A stretch of 64,000 nt of DNA from Corynebacterium tuberculostearicum. Its GTDB lineage: Bacteria > Actinomycetota > Actinomycetes > Mycobacteriales > Mycobacteriaceae. The stretch covers positions 2,408,158-2,472,157 of the forward strand of contig NZ_CP073092.1 in assembly GCF_030506365.1 (NCBI RefSeq), given 5' to 3'. The notes beneath the pieces were generated by a model. The model was not told the origin of the DNA. It worked only from the letters and a program-made list of their open reading frames with translations, and did no database searches. This document shows positions 8,996 through 18,087 of this stretch, one piece after another; within the stretch, counting starts at the first letter, position 1, and each line of letters begins with the position of its first letter. The position numbers and the translations under genes were made by a program.

Positions 8996-10465
8996 GTGAA
9001 AAAGCTTTATGGGCTTCCCACTATGGTGACTTTGCTCGCCGCTCTTATCGGCGTCATCGTCTACCGCTTCAGCATCTTCGACGGCAATAGCGCCTTTGTG
9101 TGGCGCGTTCCCCTGGATCTGAAAATTTATTGGCTCGCCGGCGGCGAGGTGGCCCAAGGCGCGGACCTCTACGATAACGCCTATATCGGCGACCTGCCTT
9201 TTACCTATCCGCCCTTCTCCGGCACCCTTTTCACGTGGCTTTCTAAGCTTGACGACGCCCCCTTAATCCTCCTCTGGCAGGGCGGCACCGCCCTCGCCTT
9301 GTTCACGGTTATTATGCTGGTCCTGCGCGAGCGCGGCCTCAAGCTCTCCCCGGCAATGTGGCTGCTGGGCATCTTGCTGCTGTGCTGCACCCCGGCGAAT
9401 GAGCCGGTGCACGGCACCTTATTCTTTGGCCAGATCAACATCTTTTTGATGCTGCTGGTGGCCTTGGACATCCTCCCGCGCAAGCGCGCTTTGCCGGGCA
9501 TCGGTATCGGTTTGGCCGCGGGTATGAAGCTCACCCCGGCCTATATGGGTCTGGTCTTGCTCTTCCAGAAGCGCTGGTGGCAAGCGATCATCGCTATCCT
9601 TACCTTCGCGGTGACCGTGGCCATTGGTTTCGTGACCATTCCGGATGCCGCCGATTTCTGGACCGACGCTATCTTTAAGTCCTCCCGCGTGGGCGAGCAC
9701 ACCAACCCTGGCGCGCAGTCGATTCGCTCGGTGATGGTCCGCGCATGGGGCATCGATGGCGGCTGGATCTGGCTCGCCGCCGTGGTCGTGGTCTTCATCT
9801 TGACCTGCCTGGCGCTGCGCACCGCGATGAAGCACCGCAATAATTCCGCCGCACTTGCGCTTGCCGGCATCAGCTCCTGCTTGGTCTCCCCGTTCTCCTG
9901 GTACCACCACTGGGTGTGGACGGTGCCGCTGGCCGTCGTCGTGCTAGTTGCCGTCAACCAGGGGCTGGGCAAGCGCCTGCACGGTTTCCTCGGCGCGCAG
10001 GTCGCTGGCCTCGTGTCGGTGCTCGCCATGTGTGCGGTGACCATGCCGTTCATCTCCGCACCCGTGTGGCTATCTGCGGCTAGCCGCTCGCTCAACCACT
10101 GGGATCTGCAGCCATGGGGCATGCTGGCCTTCACCGGCGCCGGTGTCCTCTTTATCGCCTTCTACGCGGTGTGGGGCTTTATCCCTGGCACCCAGCCGGA
10201 AGAGGAAGCGCCCAGCCCGGGCCGCCACCACCTGCCTGCGCAGCCCGCTGGCGCGGAGGCCGGGGCACGCCCAGTGCGCTCGTTTAATACCGCAGCTACG
10301 AGCCGTGGGGGCCAGGGTCATTCACGGGCAACGCAACCCGTCAGCGATGAAACGGCAGAAATGCCCGCGGTAGGGCCGGAAACGCGCGCGTTCCCGGCGG
10401 CGCAGGACATCACCGATATCCCCGATACCCCGGCCTACGGGCGCCACTCGCGCGCAGAGGACTAG
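8996..10465 (+). CDS. GT87-type (DUF2029) polyprenyl-phosphate-sugar glycosyltransferase
   Basis: This 489-residue protein has about ten to twelve membrane helices and the layout of the GT87/DUF2029 family of C-type mannosyltransferases used in lipomannan and related envelope glycolipids. The acidic loop motif DLKIYWLAGGEVAQGADLYD near residue 38 and FTYPPFSGTLF near residue 66 are family landmarks. The start is GTG 8996. The last ~90 residues are a low-complexity, cytoplasm-like tail rich in Pro, Ala and Thr. It lies 15 nt after mrpG, but its role is probably in envelope synthesis. The acceptor cannot be told from sequence. Confidence 0.8.
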   Translation: MKKLYGLPTMVTLLAALIGVIVYRFSIFDGNSAFVWRVPLDLKIYWLAGGEVAQGADLYDNAYIGDLPFTYPPFSGTLFTWLSKLDDAPLILLWQGGTALALFTVIMLVLRERGLKLSPAMWLLGILLLCCTPANEPVHGTLFFGQINIFLMLLVALDILPRKRALPGIGIGLAAGMKLTPAYMGLVLLFQKRWWQAIIAILTFAVTVAIGFVTIPDAADFWTDAIFKSSRVGEHTNPGAQSIRSVMVRAWGIDGGWIWLAAVVVVFILTCLALRTAMKHRNNSAALALAGISSCLVSPFSWYHHWVWTVPLAVVVLVAVNQGLGKRLHGFLGAQVAGLVSVLAMCAVTMPFISAPVWLSAASRSLNHWDLQPWGMLAFTGAGVLFIAFYAVWGFIPGTQPEEEAPSPGRHHLPAQPAGAEAGARPVRSFNTAATSRGGQGHSRATQPVSDETAEMPAVGPETRAFPAAQDITDIPDTPAYGRHSRAED

Positions 10466-10479
10466 CCCCGGGCCAGCCT

Positions 10480-10500
10480 GCCCGCTCCTTTAGAGCGGGC
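10480..10500. terminator. hairpin between convergent genes
   Basis: GCCCGCTC (10480-10487) pairs with GAGCGGGC (10493-10500) around CTTTA. It lies between the convergent GT87 and ybdK-like genes and overlaps the last codons of the latter. The run of T is poor, so termination strength is uncertain. Confidence 0.5.
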
Positions 10501-11626
10501 GGAAGGTGCGCAACTCGCGGCAGGTCTCCTCGACCACCTCGCGCCAGCTGCCGGTCTCTTTGAAGAGGCGGCGCTGCCGCTCATAGCCGGCGCCACCTTC
10601 GATAATTTCATGAATGAGCTTGAGCTCGTTGACGCATCCCAGCTCGCGCGCGATGGGGCTAAGCTCGTCCACCATCTCCGCTAGCTCGTCTTTGACCCAG
10701 GCCTCATCGGTCTCGCGGGAGGTAATCACCAGCGCATCCATGCCGTAGCGGGCACCGCGCCATTTGTTTTCTGCGACGTGCCAGGGCTGCAGGATGGGGA
10801 GGGGCTCCGCGGCGTCGATAAGCCGGTCGTAGTACACCACCAAGCAGTGGGTCAGCGCCACGATGGCGGAGAGCTCGCGCAGGTTGGACGTCGCATCAGA
10901 GACGCGCACCTCCACCGTGCCCCACTTGGCGGCCGGTCGAATATCAAAGTGCATGGAACCGGTGTGGTTAATAACGCCAGAAATGGCTTGGTCGCGCATA
11001 TAGGACTGCCACTCGGCCCAATCGCGGAATTGATACGGCATGCCTGCGGTGGGCAGCTGTTGGTACAGCATGGTGCGGTTGGAGGCATAGCCGGTATCTA
11101 AGCCCTCCCACCCAGGCGAGCACGCAGAAATGGCGAGCAGATGAGGGTACTTGGTCATCAGCGCATTGATGATGGGCCATACACGGTCCTCATGGCTAAC
11201 GCCTACGTGCACGTGCGTGCCCCATAGCAACATCTGCTTGCCCCAGTACTGGGTGCGCGCGATGATTTCCTGATAGCTGGGCTTATCCGAAAGTGGGTTC
11301 TCGCGGAAGTCCGTAAACGGGTGGCCGCCAGAGGCCCAGACGTCTATGCCCAGCTTATCGGCGGCTTCTTCCACCGCTTTCAGGGAAGTGTTCAGGTCAG
11401 CGATGGCTTCCGGCACGGTATGGCAGATGCCGGTGACCAGCTCTACCGTGTTCTGGAGGAATTCCTTTTCCAGATGGATCTCGGGGTGGGCTGCAGTGGC
11501 GAGGTCAATGAGTTCTCCGCCGCGCGGGACAAGGTCGCGCGTGTCGCGGTCCACGAGCGCCACCTCCCATTCCACGCCGAGCGTAGGTTCGGGAGAGCGG
11601 GCGAATTGTTCTGCCGGGATCTTCAC
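10490..11626 (-). CDS. YbdK-family carboxylate-amine ligase (glutamate-cysteine ligase-like)
   Basis: This 378-residue protein belongs to the ATP-dependent GCS2/YbdK family. It opens with [21 protein letters not shown], the substrate-site strand with paired glutamates. It also shows [18 protein letters not shown] near residue 135, [12 protein letters not shown] near 182 and [21 protein letters not shown] near 223, all family hallmarks. E. coli YbdK makes gamma-glutamylcysteine weakly. In corynebacteria, which use mycothiol, the true substrate is not established. The ATG at 11626 is followed by a full-length family match, so the start is probably right. It is a single gene between two hairpins. 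Confidence 0.88.
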   Translation of the reverse strand: MKIPAEQFARSPEPTLGVEWEVALVDRDTRDLVPRGGELIDLATAAHPEIHLEKEFLQNTVELVTGICHTVPEAIADLNTSLKAVEEAADKLGIDVWASGGHPFTDFRENPLSDKPSYQEIIARTQYWGKQMLLWGTHVHVGVSHEDRVWPIINALMTKYPHLLAISACSPGWEGLDTGYASNRTMLYQQLPTAGMPYQFRDWAEWQSYMRDQAISGVINHTGSMHFDIRPAAKWGTVEVRVSDATSNLRELSAIVALTHCLVVYYDRLIDAAEPLPILQPWHVAENKWRGARYGMDALVITSRETDEAWVKDELAEMVDELSPIARELGCVNELKLIHEIIEGGAGYERQRRLFKETGSWREVVEETCRELRTFRPL

Positions 11627-11721
11627 CCATTCAGCTTAACGGGTGACAGGTATTAAGACGTGAATTTTATTTAACCTGTTCGCACCGGCGGTCCTGCGGG
11701 CGCGGAAAAGTTCAAATCACA

Positions 11722-11786
11722 AAAGTCCAAGGCCTTCGGCCGAAGAACTATGGTGCTTGCTCTTCGGCCGGATGGCCTTGGACTTT
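11722..11786. terminator. long, nearly perfect hairpin, probable terminator
   Basis: AAAGTCCAAGGCC (11722-11734) pairs with GGCCTTGGACTTT (11774-11786). An inner arm CGGCCGAAGA pairs with TCTTCGGCCG, giving a stem of over 20 bp with one small bulge and a ~14-nt loop. The A and T at the outer ends would allow termination in both directions. It stands between the start of the ybdK-like gene and the end of the LytR_C gene. Confidence 0.75.
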
Positions 11787-11806
11787 AAGTTAGGTGCGCG
11801 GCTTGC

Positions 11807-12610
11807 TTAGGCCTGCGGTACCGCCAGGGCGACGACGACGGCACCGTCATCGGTTGCTTCCTTAGGCAGGTCGCGGTTCATCGGGGCAACATCAGCCTGG
11901 TAGCGAGCGGCGACCTCCTTGGCCAGAGCCTCAGCGGAGGCGTCACCCTCGGGGAAGAAGACGGTGGTCTTTGGAACGGTGAGGACATCGCCCGGCAGGT
12001 TGCCCACGTAGCCAACCTTGAAGCCGCCGCCCTTGAGGGAATCGGCTTCCTTCTTGGCCTTGTCTACCTCGCCGGAGTTATTGAGGACGCTGACCTTAAT
12101 ATCGTTGCGGTCGCGCGCGGCGGAGTGGGCGTTTTCCTCGCCTGCGGCGGCATCTCCCTCGGCCGCGGCTCGCTCATCGGCAGCGCCGGAGGCAGCTCGG
12201 TCGCCTGCGCCGTCGCCTTCGCCCTCACCTGGCGCCGGTGCGGGGGCTGGGGCGCTAGCACCTTCGGAAGCGCCAGGGGCACGGGAGCCTGCGGCGCCGG
12301 GGCCGGCAGAACCTTCGGGCGCGGCACCGATGGTGGAACCGGTGGAGTTTTCCTGCGTGCTCTCGGAGGCCACGGTGGAGTCATCGTCGCCCGAGGTCAT
12401 GGAGTACAAAGCCCAGAGGCCGAGCATGACGGCCACGGCGATGAGGACCATCGCCAGGCCGCGCAGCGGGAGGCCGCCCTTTTTAGCGTGCGCGCCTCCG
12501 CCAGCGGGGCGCTGCTTAGCAGCACTGCAAGCGGAGGCGCCGGCAGCAGAGCCGGCGCGGGTTTCGTCGGATACCTTGTCGGTCGAATTTTCCGGATTCA
12601 CATTAGTCAC
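11807..12610 (-). CDS. LytR C-terminal domain membrane protein
   Basis: This 267-residue protein has a ~50-residue cytoplasmic head, one membrane helix (LAMVLIAVAVMLGLWALYSM, residues 52-71) and a ~100-residue linker almost wholly of Ala, Gly, Glu, Pro and Ser. An ~85-residue LytR_C domain ends it, with IKVSVLNNSGEVDKAKKEAD and DVLTVPKTTVFFPEGD. The domain occurs with or beside LCP envelope-ligase proteins and is thought to act outside the membrane. No catalytic LCP domain is present here. It is followed, in the same direction upstream, by the DUF3263 gene, a pairing common in Corynebacterium. Confidence 0.85.
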   Translation of the reverse strand: MTNVNPENSTDKVSDETRAGSAAGASACSAAKQRPAGGGAHAKKGGLPLRGLAMVLIAVAVMLGLWALYSMTSGDDDSTVASESTQENSTGSTIGAAPEGSAGPGAAGSRAPGASEGASAPAPAPAPGEGEGDGAGDRAASGAADERAAAEGDAAAGEENAHSAARDRNDIKVSVLNNSGEVDKAKKEADSLKGGGFKVGYVGNLPGDVLTVPKTTVFFPEGDASAEALAKEVAARYQADVAPMNRDLPKEATDDGAVVVALAVPQA

Positions 12611-12633
12611 ATACGCAACACTAGTACTCAGAA

Positions 12634-12891
12634 TTAACTATCTGGGGTATTTCCCCGCGCGGCGCGCCGCGTGTCTTCTCGCTCCTCGCGCAGGCGCCGC
12701 AGCCGTGCAACCAGGAGGGGGTGGGATTGGGCGGCCGCGGGGGCGTCGAGAAGCAGGTTTAGGCGCTGGTGGTAGCGCACCGGGGAGATGTCCAGCTGCG
12801 CGCGGATGGCCTCTTCCTTGCGGCCGATGCTGCGCGGCGCGGTTTCCTCGAAGTCCAAAATGGCGGCGTCTAGGTCAGACAAGGGGTTCAT
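12634..12891 (-). CDS. DUF3263 small protein
   Basis: An 85-residue basic helical protein, MNPLSDLDAAILDFEETAPR at its start, that matches the actinobacterial DUF3263 family (GRKEEAIRAQLDISPVRYHQ, then LLDAPAAAQSHPLLVARLRR). The region around RYHQRLN looks like a helix-turn-helix, so DNA binding is possible but unproven. I chose ATG 12891 because the family begins there and a TANANT box lies 6 nt upstream on this strand; a longer open frame to 13083 runs through def and is rejected. It is divergent from def. Confidence 0.8.
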   Translation of the reverse strand: MNPLSDLDAAILDFEETAPRSIGRKEEAIRAQLDISPVRYHQRLNLLLDAPAAAQSHPLLVARLRRLREEREDTRRAARGNTPDS

Positions 12892-12894
12892 GCC

Positions 12895-12903
12895 TAAACT
12901 GTA
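12895..12903. promoter_or_regulatory. overlapping divergent -10 boxes for leaderless def and DUF3263 mRNAs
   Basis: On the plus strand TAAACT (12895-12900) ends 7 nt before the def ATG. On the minus strand TACAGT (complement of 12898-12903) ends 6 nt before the DUF3263 ATG. Both fit TANANT at every fixed position and share three base pairs. Neither gene has a ribosome-binding site in the 16-nt gap. Confidence 0.6.
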
Positions 12904-12907
12904 AGGC

Positions 12908-13531
12908 ATGACTATTCGCCCCATCGTTATCCACGGCGAGACCGTGCTCCACGAACCCACCCAACCGGTGGAAGAATCCGAGATTTCCACCCCGGAAATG
13001 CAGCAACTCATCGCGGACATGTATGAAACCATGGACGCCGCCAATGGCGTAGGCTTGGCCGCTAACCAGGTAGGAATTGGCAAGCGCCTCTTTGTCTACC
13101 ACTGCCCCGATACGGACGGCCCCAATGGCACCGAGCTGCCGTCCGAGGAGGCGGGCATGCGCAAGGGCTGCGTTATCAACCCCGTGCTGGAGACCTCCGA
13201 GATTCCAGAGACCATGCCTGCCGACGACGGCTCCGATGACGAGGGTTGCCTCTCCGTGCCGGGCGAGGGCTTTCCCACCGGCCGCGCCGACTGGGCGCGC
13301 GTGACCGGCAAGGACGAAAACGGCAATGACATCTCCGTCGAGGGTTATGGCTTTTTCGCCCGCTGCCTGCAGCACGAGACCGGCCACCTCGATGGCTTCC
13401 TCTACACCGATACCCTCATTGGCCGCTATAAGCGCCAGGCCAAGAAGGCCATTAAGCGCCACGGCTGGACCGAGCCGGGCTACTCCTGGGTCCCAGGTGA
13501 GGACGCCGATCCCTTCGGCCACGACGACTAA
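12908..13531 (+). CDS. def: peptide deformylase
   Basis: This 207-residue enzyme removes the formyl group from the N-terminal methionine of new proteins. The three deformylase motifs are all present: [10 protein letters not shown] (motif 1, residues ~39-48), EGCLSVPGE (motif 2, the metal-binding Cys) and QHETGHLDG (motif 3, HExxH with two metal-binding His). It is somewhat longer than the ~170-residue E. coli enzyme, as in other actinobacteria. Its TAA overlaps the ATG of the acetyltransferase gene by one base, so the two are cotranscribed. Confidence 0.96.
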   Translation: MTIRPIVIHGETVLHEPTQPVEESEISTPEMQQLIADMYETMDAANGVGLAANQVGIGKRLFVYHCPDTDGPNGTELPSEEAGMRKGCVINPVLETSEIPETMPADDGSDDEGCLSVPGEGFPTGRADWARVTGKDENGNDISVEGYGFFARCLQHETGHLDGFLYTDTLIGRYKRQAKKAIKRHGWTEPGYSWVPGEDADPFGHDD

Positions 13532-14520
13532 TGTCACGCATTTTCCGCTCCGATGCTGTCCAAGTAGGCGAGCGCGTGGTGGCCCGGCGCGACTTCGGCG
13601 ATGTGCATAGCGATGTCATCGGACATGTGCTGAGCCTCGATCCCCTGGTCATTCGCCCACAAGAGGTCGGCGGCTACCCTTCCGACCTGGAGGCGGTGGA
13701 GATCCCGCCGGAGCAGCTAAAGATCATCAAGCGCCTCTCTCCGCGCATGGTCCGCAATTCCGATATCCGCGCCGTGGAGGTTGCCGCGGCCGCGGCTTTC
13801 CCCGACACAGACCACGCCTGGACCAGCGATGGTTCCTGGCTGTTGCGCGCGAGCGACGGGGTTTCCGGCCACTCCAACTCGGCCGTGCCCGTGGGACCTT
13901 CGGCCGGCTTCACTCCGGTGCCACTGGAGGAGATTAAGGCCTTCTACGCCCGCCACAATCTGCCGGTGCGCCTATTGGTTCCGGAGCGCATTGGCAAACC
14001 GGCCGAGCGCCTGCTCGCCGACCCAGCTTGGGAGACCGAGCCAGAAATCCTCGCCATGGTCCTGAGGGATCTGCCCACGCTTGCCGACGCCCCCTCTACC
14101 TCCCCCACCTTCCACCTCACCGCCCAGCCCGACGACGAGTGGCTGGCGATGTATCAATCCCGCACCGATGCCCTTCCTGCCAACGCGTTGCAGAGCCTTG
14201 GCGCTCACATCGAGGGACCGCTCGGCTTTGGCCGCCTGGTCCTCGATGGCGAGACCGTCGCCATCGCCCGCGGCACCCTGAGCGAATCCGGCGATGGCAC
14301 CACGTGGCTGGGTCTTTCTTCCATCGAAGTGGCCGAGGACTTCCGCCGCCGCGGATACGGAGCGCTCGCGCTCCAACATTTGCTGCACTGGGGCCACAAC
14401 AACGGCGCTGAGCACGCGTACCTCACCGCGCCGACCTCGAATATCGCCGGCGTGCGGCTGGCGGAGAAGCTCGGCTTCATCGAGCAGCACCGGCGCATCT
14501 ACGCCCGCCTGCGCGACTAG
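13531..14520 (+). CDS. GNAT N-acetyltransferase with N-terminal SH3-like domain
   Basis: This 329-residue protein begins with a ~70-residue beta-rich segment (VGERVVARRDFGDVHSDVIG) of the kind annotated as an SH3-like or histone acetyltransferase Rv0428c-type domain. The C-terminal half is a GNAT fold, with the acetyl-CoA loop VAEDFRRRGYGALALQHLLH near residue 270 (R-R-x-G-x-G/A) and RLAEKLGFIEQHRRIYA at the end. It overlaps def by one base. The acceptor is unknown; linkage to def and an exonuclease gene is conserved in corynebacteria as far as I recall. Confidence 0.82.
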   Translation: MSRIFRSDAVQVGERVVARRDFGDVHSDVIGHVLSLDPLVIRPQEVGGYPSDLEAVEIPPEQLKIIKRLSPRMVRNSDIRAVEVAAAAAFPDTDHAWTSDGSWLLRASDGVSGHSNSAVPVGPSAGFTPVPLEEIKAFYARHNLPVRLLVPERIGKPAERLLADPAWETEPEILAMVLRDLPTLADAPSTSPTFHLTAQPDDEWLAMYQSRTDALPANALQSLGAHIEGPLGFGRLVLDGETVAIARGTLSESGDGTTWLGLSSIEVAEDFRRRGYGALALQHLLHWGHNNGAEHAYLTAPTSNIAGVRLAEKLGFIEQHRRIYARLRD

Positions 14521-14578
14521 CTCTCCGCGCTGCGGACTTCCGGTCTGGGCGGTGAACGTTATGGGACTCCTTGTGGGC

Positions 14579-14613
14579 TGGGTAGTGAGCTTGACTCACT
14601 ACCCAGGTAACCT
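14579..14613 (+). promoter_or_regulatory. perfect palindrome and -10 box upstream of xth
   Basis: TGGGTAGTGAG (14579-14589) and CTCACTACCCA (14595-14605) form a perfect 11-bp inverted repeat with a 5-nt centre. TAACCT (14608-14613) follows and lies 7 nt before the xth ATG, the leaderless spacing. The palindrome would cover the -35 region of that promoter, so I read it as an operator rather than a terminator; no T-run follows it. Confidence 0.5.
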
Positions 14614-14620
14614 ATGTGGC

Positions 14621-15430
14621 ATGCGCATCGCCACGTGGAATATTAACTCCGTCCGTACCCGCACACAGCGGGCGCTGAACCTTATCTCCAAGCACGACAT
14701 CGACGTTTTGTGCCTGCAAGAAACTAAGGTGAAAGACGATAAGTTTCCACGCGAGGTCTTCGAGGATGCGGGTCTCCATGTCACCTGCCACGGGCTCAAC
14801 CAGTGGAACGGCGTGGCCATTGTGTCCAAGGAAGAGCCCGAGGACGTCTTTATCGGCTTTCCGGGCCAGCCAGGCTTTGCCAAAGATCCAGAAAAGCCGC
14901 AAGACCGTGAGGCCCGAGCACTAGGGGCTCGCATCCGTGGCGTAGAAATCTGGTCACTCTACGTGCCCAACGGCCGCGAGATCACGGATCGCCATTATGA
15001 CTACAAGCTGGACTTTCTCTATCACTTGGCGCGCTATGCGGAAAATCATGCGCAGTCCAAATTGCTTATGAGCGGTGATTTCAATATTGCCCCGCGCGAT
15101 GAGGACGTGTGGGATATAGAGGCCTTCCGTGGCAAGACGCATGTCACCGAGCCAGAGCGCGCCGCGTTCCAGATGCTGGAAGAAGCAGGCCTCGAGGAAG
15201 TTACTCGCCGGTTCACGGAGGACCAGCGCTATACCTACTTCGATTACAAGGGCATGCGCTTCCAAAAGAACGAAGGCATGCGCATCGACTTCCAGTTGGC
15301 TTCAGCCCCGCTTGCCCAGCACGTGACCGGCGCGCAAGTAGACATGGTCGAGCGCGCCGGCGATAAAACCTCCGATCACTGTCCGCTTCTCGCAGATTAC
15401 AATCTGCCCGATTTCAATTCCGTGCGATAA
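14621..15430 (+). CDS. xth: exodeoxyribonuclease III
   Basis: This 269-residue enzyme is a 3'-5' exonuclease and AP endonuclease of base-excision repair. The catalytic landmarks run in order: ATWNINSVR at the N-terminus, CLQETKV (metal-binding Glu), SLYVPNGRE (Tyr), MSGDFNIAP (Asp and Asn), RIDFQLAS and DKTSDHCPLLAD (catalytic Asp-His). The frame is open far upstream, but ATG 14621 gives the standard N-terminus MRIATWNINSVR. The next gene, cls, starts directly after its stop. Confidence 0.95.
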   Translation: MRIATWNINSVRTRTQRALNLISKHDIDVLCLQETKVKDDKFPREVFEDAGLHVTCHGLNQWNGVAIVSKEEPEDVFIGFPGQPGFAKDPEKPQDREARALGARIRGVEIWSLYVPNGREITDRHYDYKLDFLYHLARYAENHAQSKLLMSGDFNIAPRDEDVWDIEAFRGKTHVTEPERAAFQMLEEAGLEEVTRRFTEDQRYTYFDYKGMRFQKNEGMRIDFQLASAPLAQHVTGAQVDMVERAGDKTSDHCPLLADYNLPDFNSVR

Positions 15431-16894
15431 ATGTCTTGGTCTCTTGATCTCAGCTTCTGGCAGCTCGTATTCCTGATCCTTGATTACGGCATCAAGATCA
15501 TTGCCGTTGGCTTCGTGCCCGAAGGCCGCCGACCTTCCAGTTCAACCGCGTGGCTGCTGGCAATTCTGGTGCTGCCGTTTATCGGCCTGCCGCTGTTTTT
15601 GCTCATGGGCTCGCCGTATATCAACCGGCGTCGCCACCGCATCCAGCAAGAAGCCAATGAGAAGATTGAAAACGTCACAGCCCGCACCCCGGATCATCCG
15701 CAGGGCCTCCTTTCGGCGGAAGTAGAGTCGGTTATTCGGCTTAACCGCGAGCTGACTGGGTTCCCAGCATTGGTGGGCCATAACCTTGGCCTGCACGCGG
15801 ATTATGACGAGTCCATTCGCGCCATTGCCGCCGCTATTGACCGCGCCGAGAAGTATGTATCCATCGAGATCTACATCCAGTCCTGGGATGAGACCACAGA
15901 CGTCTTCTTTGAGTCGCTGCGCAGGGCTACCGCCCGAGGTGTAAAGGTGCGCTTGCTCTTGGATCAGATCGGCAGCTTCAAGTACAAGGGCTACTTCAAG
16001 CTGGGCAAGCGGCTAACGGAGATTGGCGTCGACTGGCATCTCATGCTGCCCATCCAGCTGCACAAGGGCCGCTTCCGCCGCCCTGACCTGCGCAATCACC
16101 GCAAGCTGGTGATTATCGATGGCAAGGTGGGCTTTATTGGCTCGCTGAATATGATTAAGCGCCAGTACAAGACCAAGGACCGCTACTGGATTGACTACAT
16201 GGTGGAGCTTTCCGGCCCGATTGTGACCTCCATGTCCGCAATCTTCGCCGTGGATTGGTACCTCGAGGCAGAAGAGAACCTGCCACTGGATGAGCTGCCA
16301 TATGACGACGCCCAGACTGCCGACGCCAACCACCTCCAGATAATCCCCTCCGGGCCGGGTTACACCACTGAGCCCAACCTGCGCATGTTCAACTCCCTGG
16401 TACACCACGCCAAGGACCGGCTGGTACTGTGCTCGCCCTACTTCGTCCCGGATGAATCCCTACTGGAGGCCGTGACCACCGCCTGCTACCGCGGCGTGGA
16501 CGTGGAACTTTATGTCTCTGCCAAGGCGGACCAATTCATGGTCAACCACGCCCAATCCTCCTACTACCAGGCGCTGCTGGAGGCGGGCGTGCACATCTAC
16601 CAATTCCCCTATCCCTTTGTTCTGCACTCCAAGTTCATCATCACCGACCCGGATGACCCCGGCCGCGATCCGCTGTGCATGTTCGGCTCCTCCAATATGG
16701 ACCCGCGCTCGTTCGGCCTAAATTACGAATCCACCATGCTGGTGGCCAAGGGAGACCTCATTGACCAGTTCAACCAGCTCGTATCCAACTACCGGGCCGT
16801 ATGCCACGAGCTGACCCTTGAGGAATGGAATGAGCGCGGATTTATCCGCCGCTACGTGGATAATGTCATGCGTCTTACCTCCGCGTTGCAATAA
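15431..16894 (+). CDS. cls: cardiolipin synthase
   Basis: This 487-residue membrane enzyme makes cardiolipin from phosphatidylglycerol. Two membrane helices occupy residues 1-70, including ILVLPFIGLPLFLLMGSPYI. Two phospholipase D motifs follow: NHRKLVIIDGKVGFIGSLN near residue 223 and LHSKFIITDPDD followed by FGSSNMDPRSF near residues 400-430. The ATG directly abuts the xth stop (TAAATG), so the two form an operon. There is no obvious terminator in the 155 nt that follow before the convergent DUF2262 gene. Confidence 0.95.
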   Translation: MSWSLDLSFWQLVFLILDYGIKIIAVGFVPEGRRPSSSTAWLLAILVLPFIGLPLFLLMGSPYINRRRHRIQQEANEKIENVTARTPDHPQGLLSAEVESVIRLNRELTGFPALVGHNLGLHADYDESIRAIAAAIDRAEKYVSIEIYIQSWDETTDVFFESLRRATARGVKVRLLLDQIGSFKYKGYFKLGKRLTEIGVDWHLMLPIQLHKGRFRRPDLRNHRKLVIIDGKVGFIGSLNMIKRQYKTKDRYWIDYMVELSGPIVTSMSAIFAVDWYLEAEENLPLDELPYDDAQTADANHLQIIPSGPGYTTEPNLRMFNSLVHHAKDRLVLCSPYFVPDESLLEAVTTACYRGVDVELYVSAKADQFMVNHAQSSYYQALLEAGVHIYQFPYPFVLHSKFIITDPDDPGRDPLCMFGSSNMDPRSFGLNYESTMLVAKGDLIDQFNQLVSNYRAVCHELTLEEWNERGFIRRYVDNVMRLTSALQ

Positions 16895-17049
16895 AGCGGG
16901 TACTGGCTGCAACGGCTTCAGCGAAGACTGCGCATATTTACCCACCCGAAGGCACTTCAACCTGCGGGTTTATCGATTTTCCCAGGTAGCTTATAACTAT
17001 ATCCCTGTAGATCTATACCCCGAGCCGATCAACCAACAAAACCGTCATC

Positions 17050-17952
17050 TTAGACGTCCATCTCGATCGAGGTGGGAGTTCCGTCCCTCTTCGTCTTCAC
17101 CGTCACGGGGTGCCCTCCGAACATGTACCCGTCGTCGAACTCGACACCAACGTTTCCCCTGTGGGGAATGTTCACCACAGTCGGAGTCAGCTTGGCGTAG
17201 ACGTCCTCCACCCCGAGTTTCGGGGCGGGTGTCGGCCTCCCTTCCGCCTCGGCCACATCGTGGCGCCACCGGTTCGCGGCCGGAAGCGCTTTTTCGGCCC
17301 CCAGCATGCGCGCTTTATCGAGGTACTCCTGGGAGAGGACGTTGTTGATGAAGTTCAGCGCCGACTTGAACTTCTTCGCCATGTTCCCCTGGCCCGCGAG
17401 GAGCAGTTCCGGCCCCTCGTACCACATACTGACCTTGACGCCGAGGTCGTCCGCTTTACCCTCGAAACTCGGGAACGTCCGGTCAAGGACCAGTTGTCCG
17501 ATATTGGCCTCCAGGATCACCGGTTCGGCAGTCTTGGCCGAGAGTTCTTCCATCTCTGGGTCGGGCAGCGGGTCAAGCATTTCCCAAATGGTGACGTAGG
17601 GTTCCTTCCTTATATCGGAAAAGAAGTAGCTACCCCGCGCGCGATACACCTTGAACGGCTCCAGATCGGCGATTTCCCGCGGATCCCAGAGCGTCTTTCC
17701 CTGCCGGGTGTGAAACAGGTGCGGGTAACGCACATGGATACTTCCGGTGGTTACTTCCCCGTCGGGAAGTAACCGGAGAGCTACACCAGGCATAAGCATA
17801 AGTTGGAGTTTGAGCTTGTCTTTGGCGTAGTCGTCACCCACGACCCTCTTTTCCGGCACCGAGGAGACGATGAAGTGGAATTCGACTTCCTCTTCCTTAG
17901 CGCTCCTCTGCGTAACAGGGGCATCAGGAAATTCCTCGTAAAGCGACAGCAT
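17050..17952 (-). CDS. DUF2262-like protein, function unknown
   Basis: From ATG 17952 this is a 300-residue soluble, acidic protein. The C-terminal ~130 residues fit DUF2262: a strand LGVKVSMWYEGPE, then a helical region, then VEFDDGYMFGGHPVTVKTKR, where DUF2262 has a DGD-x-F-x-GH signature. The N-terminal half has no family I know. DUF2262 proteins are uncharacterised; some lie in immunity-type neighbourhoods, which would fit this accessory region but is only inference. The frame is open to 18309, but that part lies antisense to the lipoprotein gene; starts at 17970 (GTG) or 17997 (ATG) are possible. Confidence 0.65.
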   Translation of the reverse strand: MLSLYEEFPDAPVTQRSAKEEEVEFHFIVSSVPEKRVVGDDYAKDKLKLQLMLMPGVALRLLPDGEVTTGSIHVRYPHLFHTRQGKTLWDPREIADLEPFKVYRARGSYFFSDIRKEPYVTIWEMLDPLPDPEMEELSAKTAEPVILEANIGQLVLDRTFPSFEGKADDLGVKVSMWYEGPELLLAGQGNMAKKFKSALNFINNVLSQEYLDKARMLGAEKALPAANRWRHDVAEAEGRPTPAPKLGVEDVYAKLTPTVVNIPHRGNVGVEFDDGYMFGGHPVTVKTKRDGTPTSIEMDV

Positions 17953-18087
17953 GCGGCAATGGTAACTCACCCCACGTGCCCCCGCACCGGAATTCATGGC
18001 GGCGGGACCCGACACATGTTCGCCCCGCGCACCTCCGATCCCCAGCCAGCCAGGGGGCATGACCGGGGTGTTTGTTACTGTGTGTGC

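Noticed and set aside
14579..14605. Palindrome before xth as a Rho-independent terminator of the GNAT gene
   Set aside because: There is no T-run after either arm and it overlaps the expected promoter of xth, so an operator is more likely.
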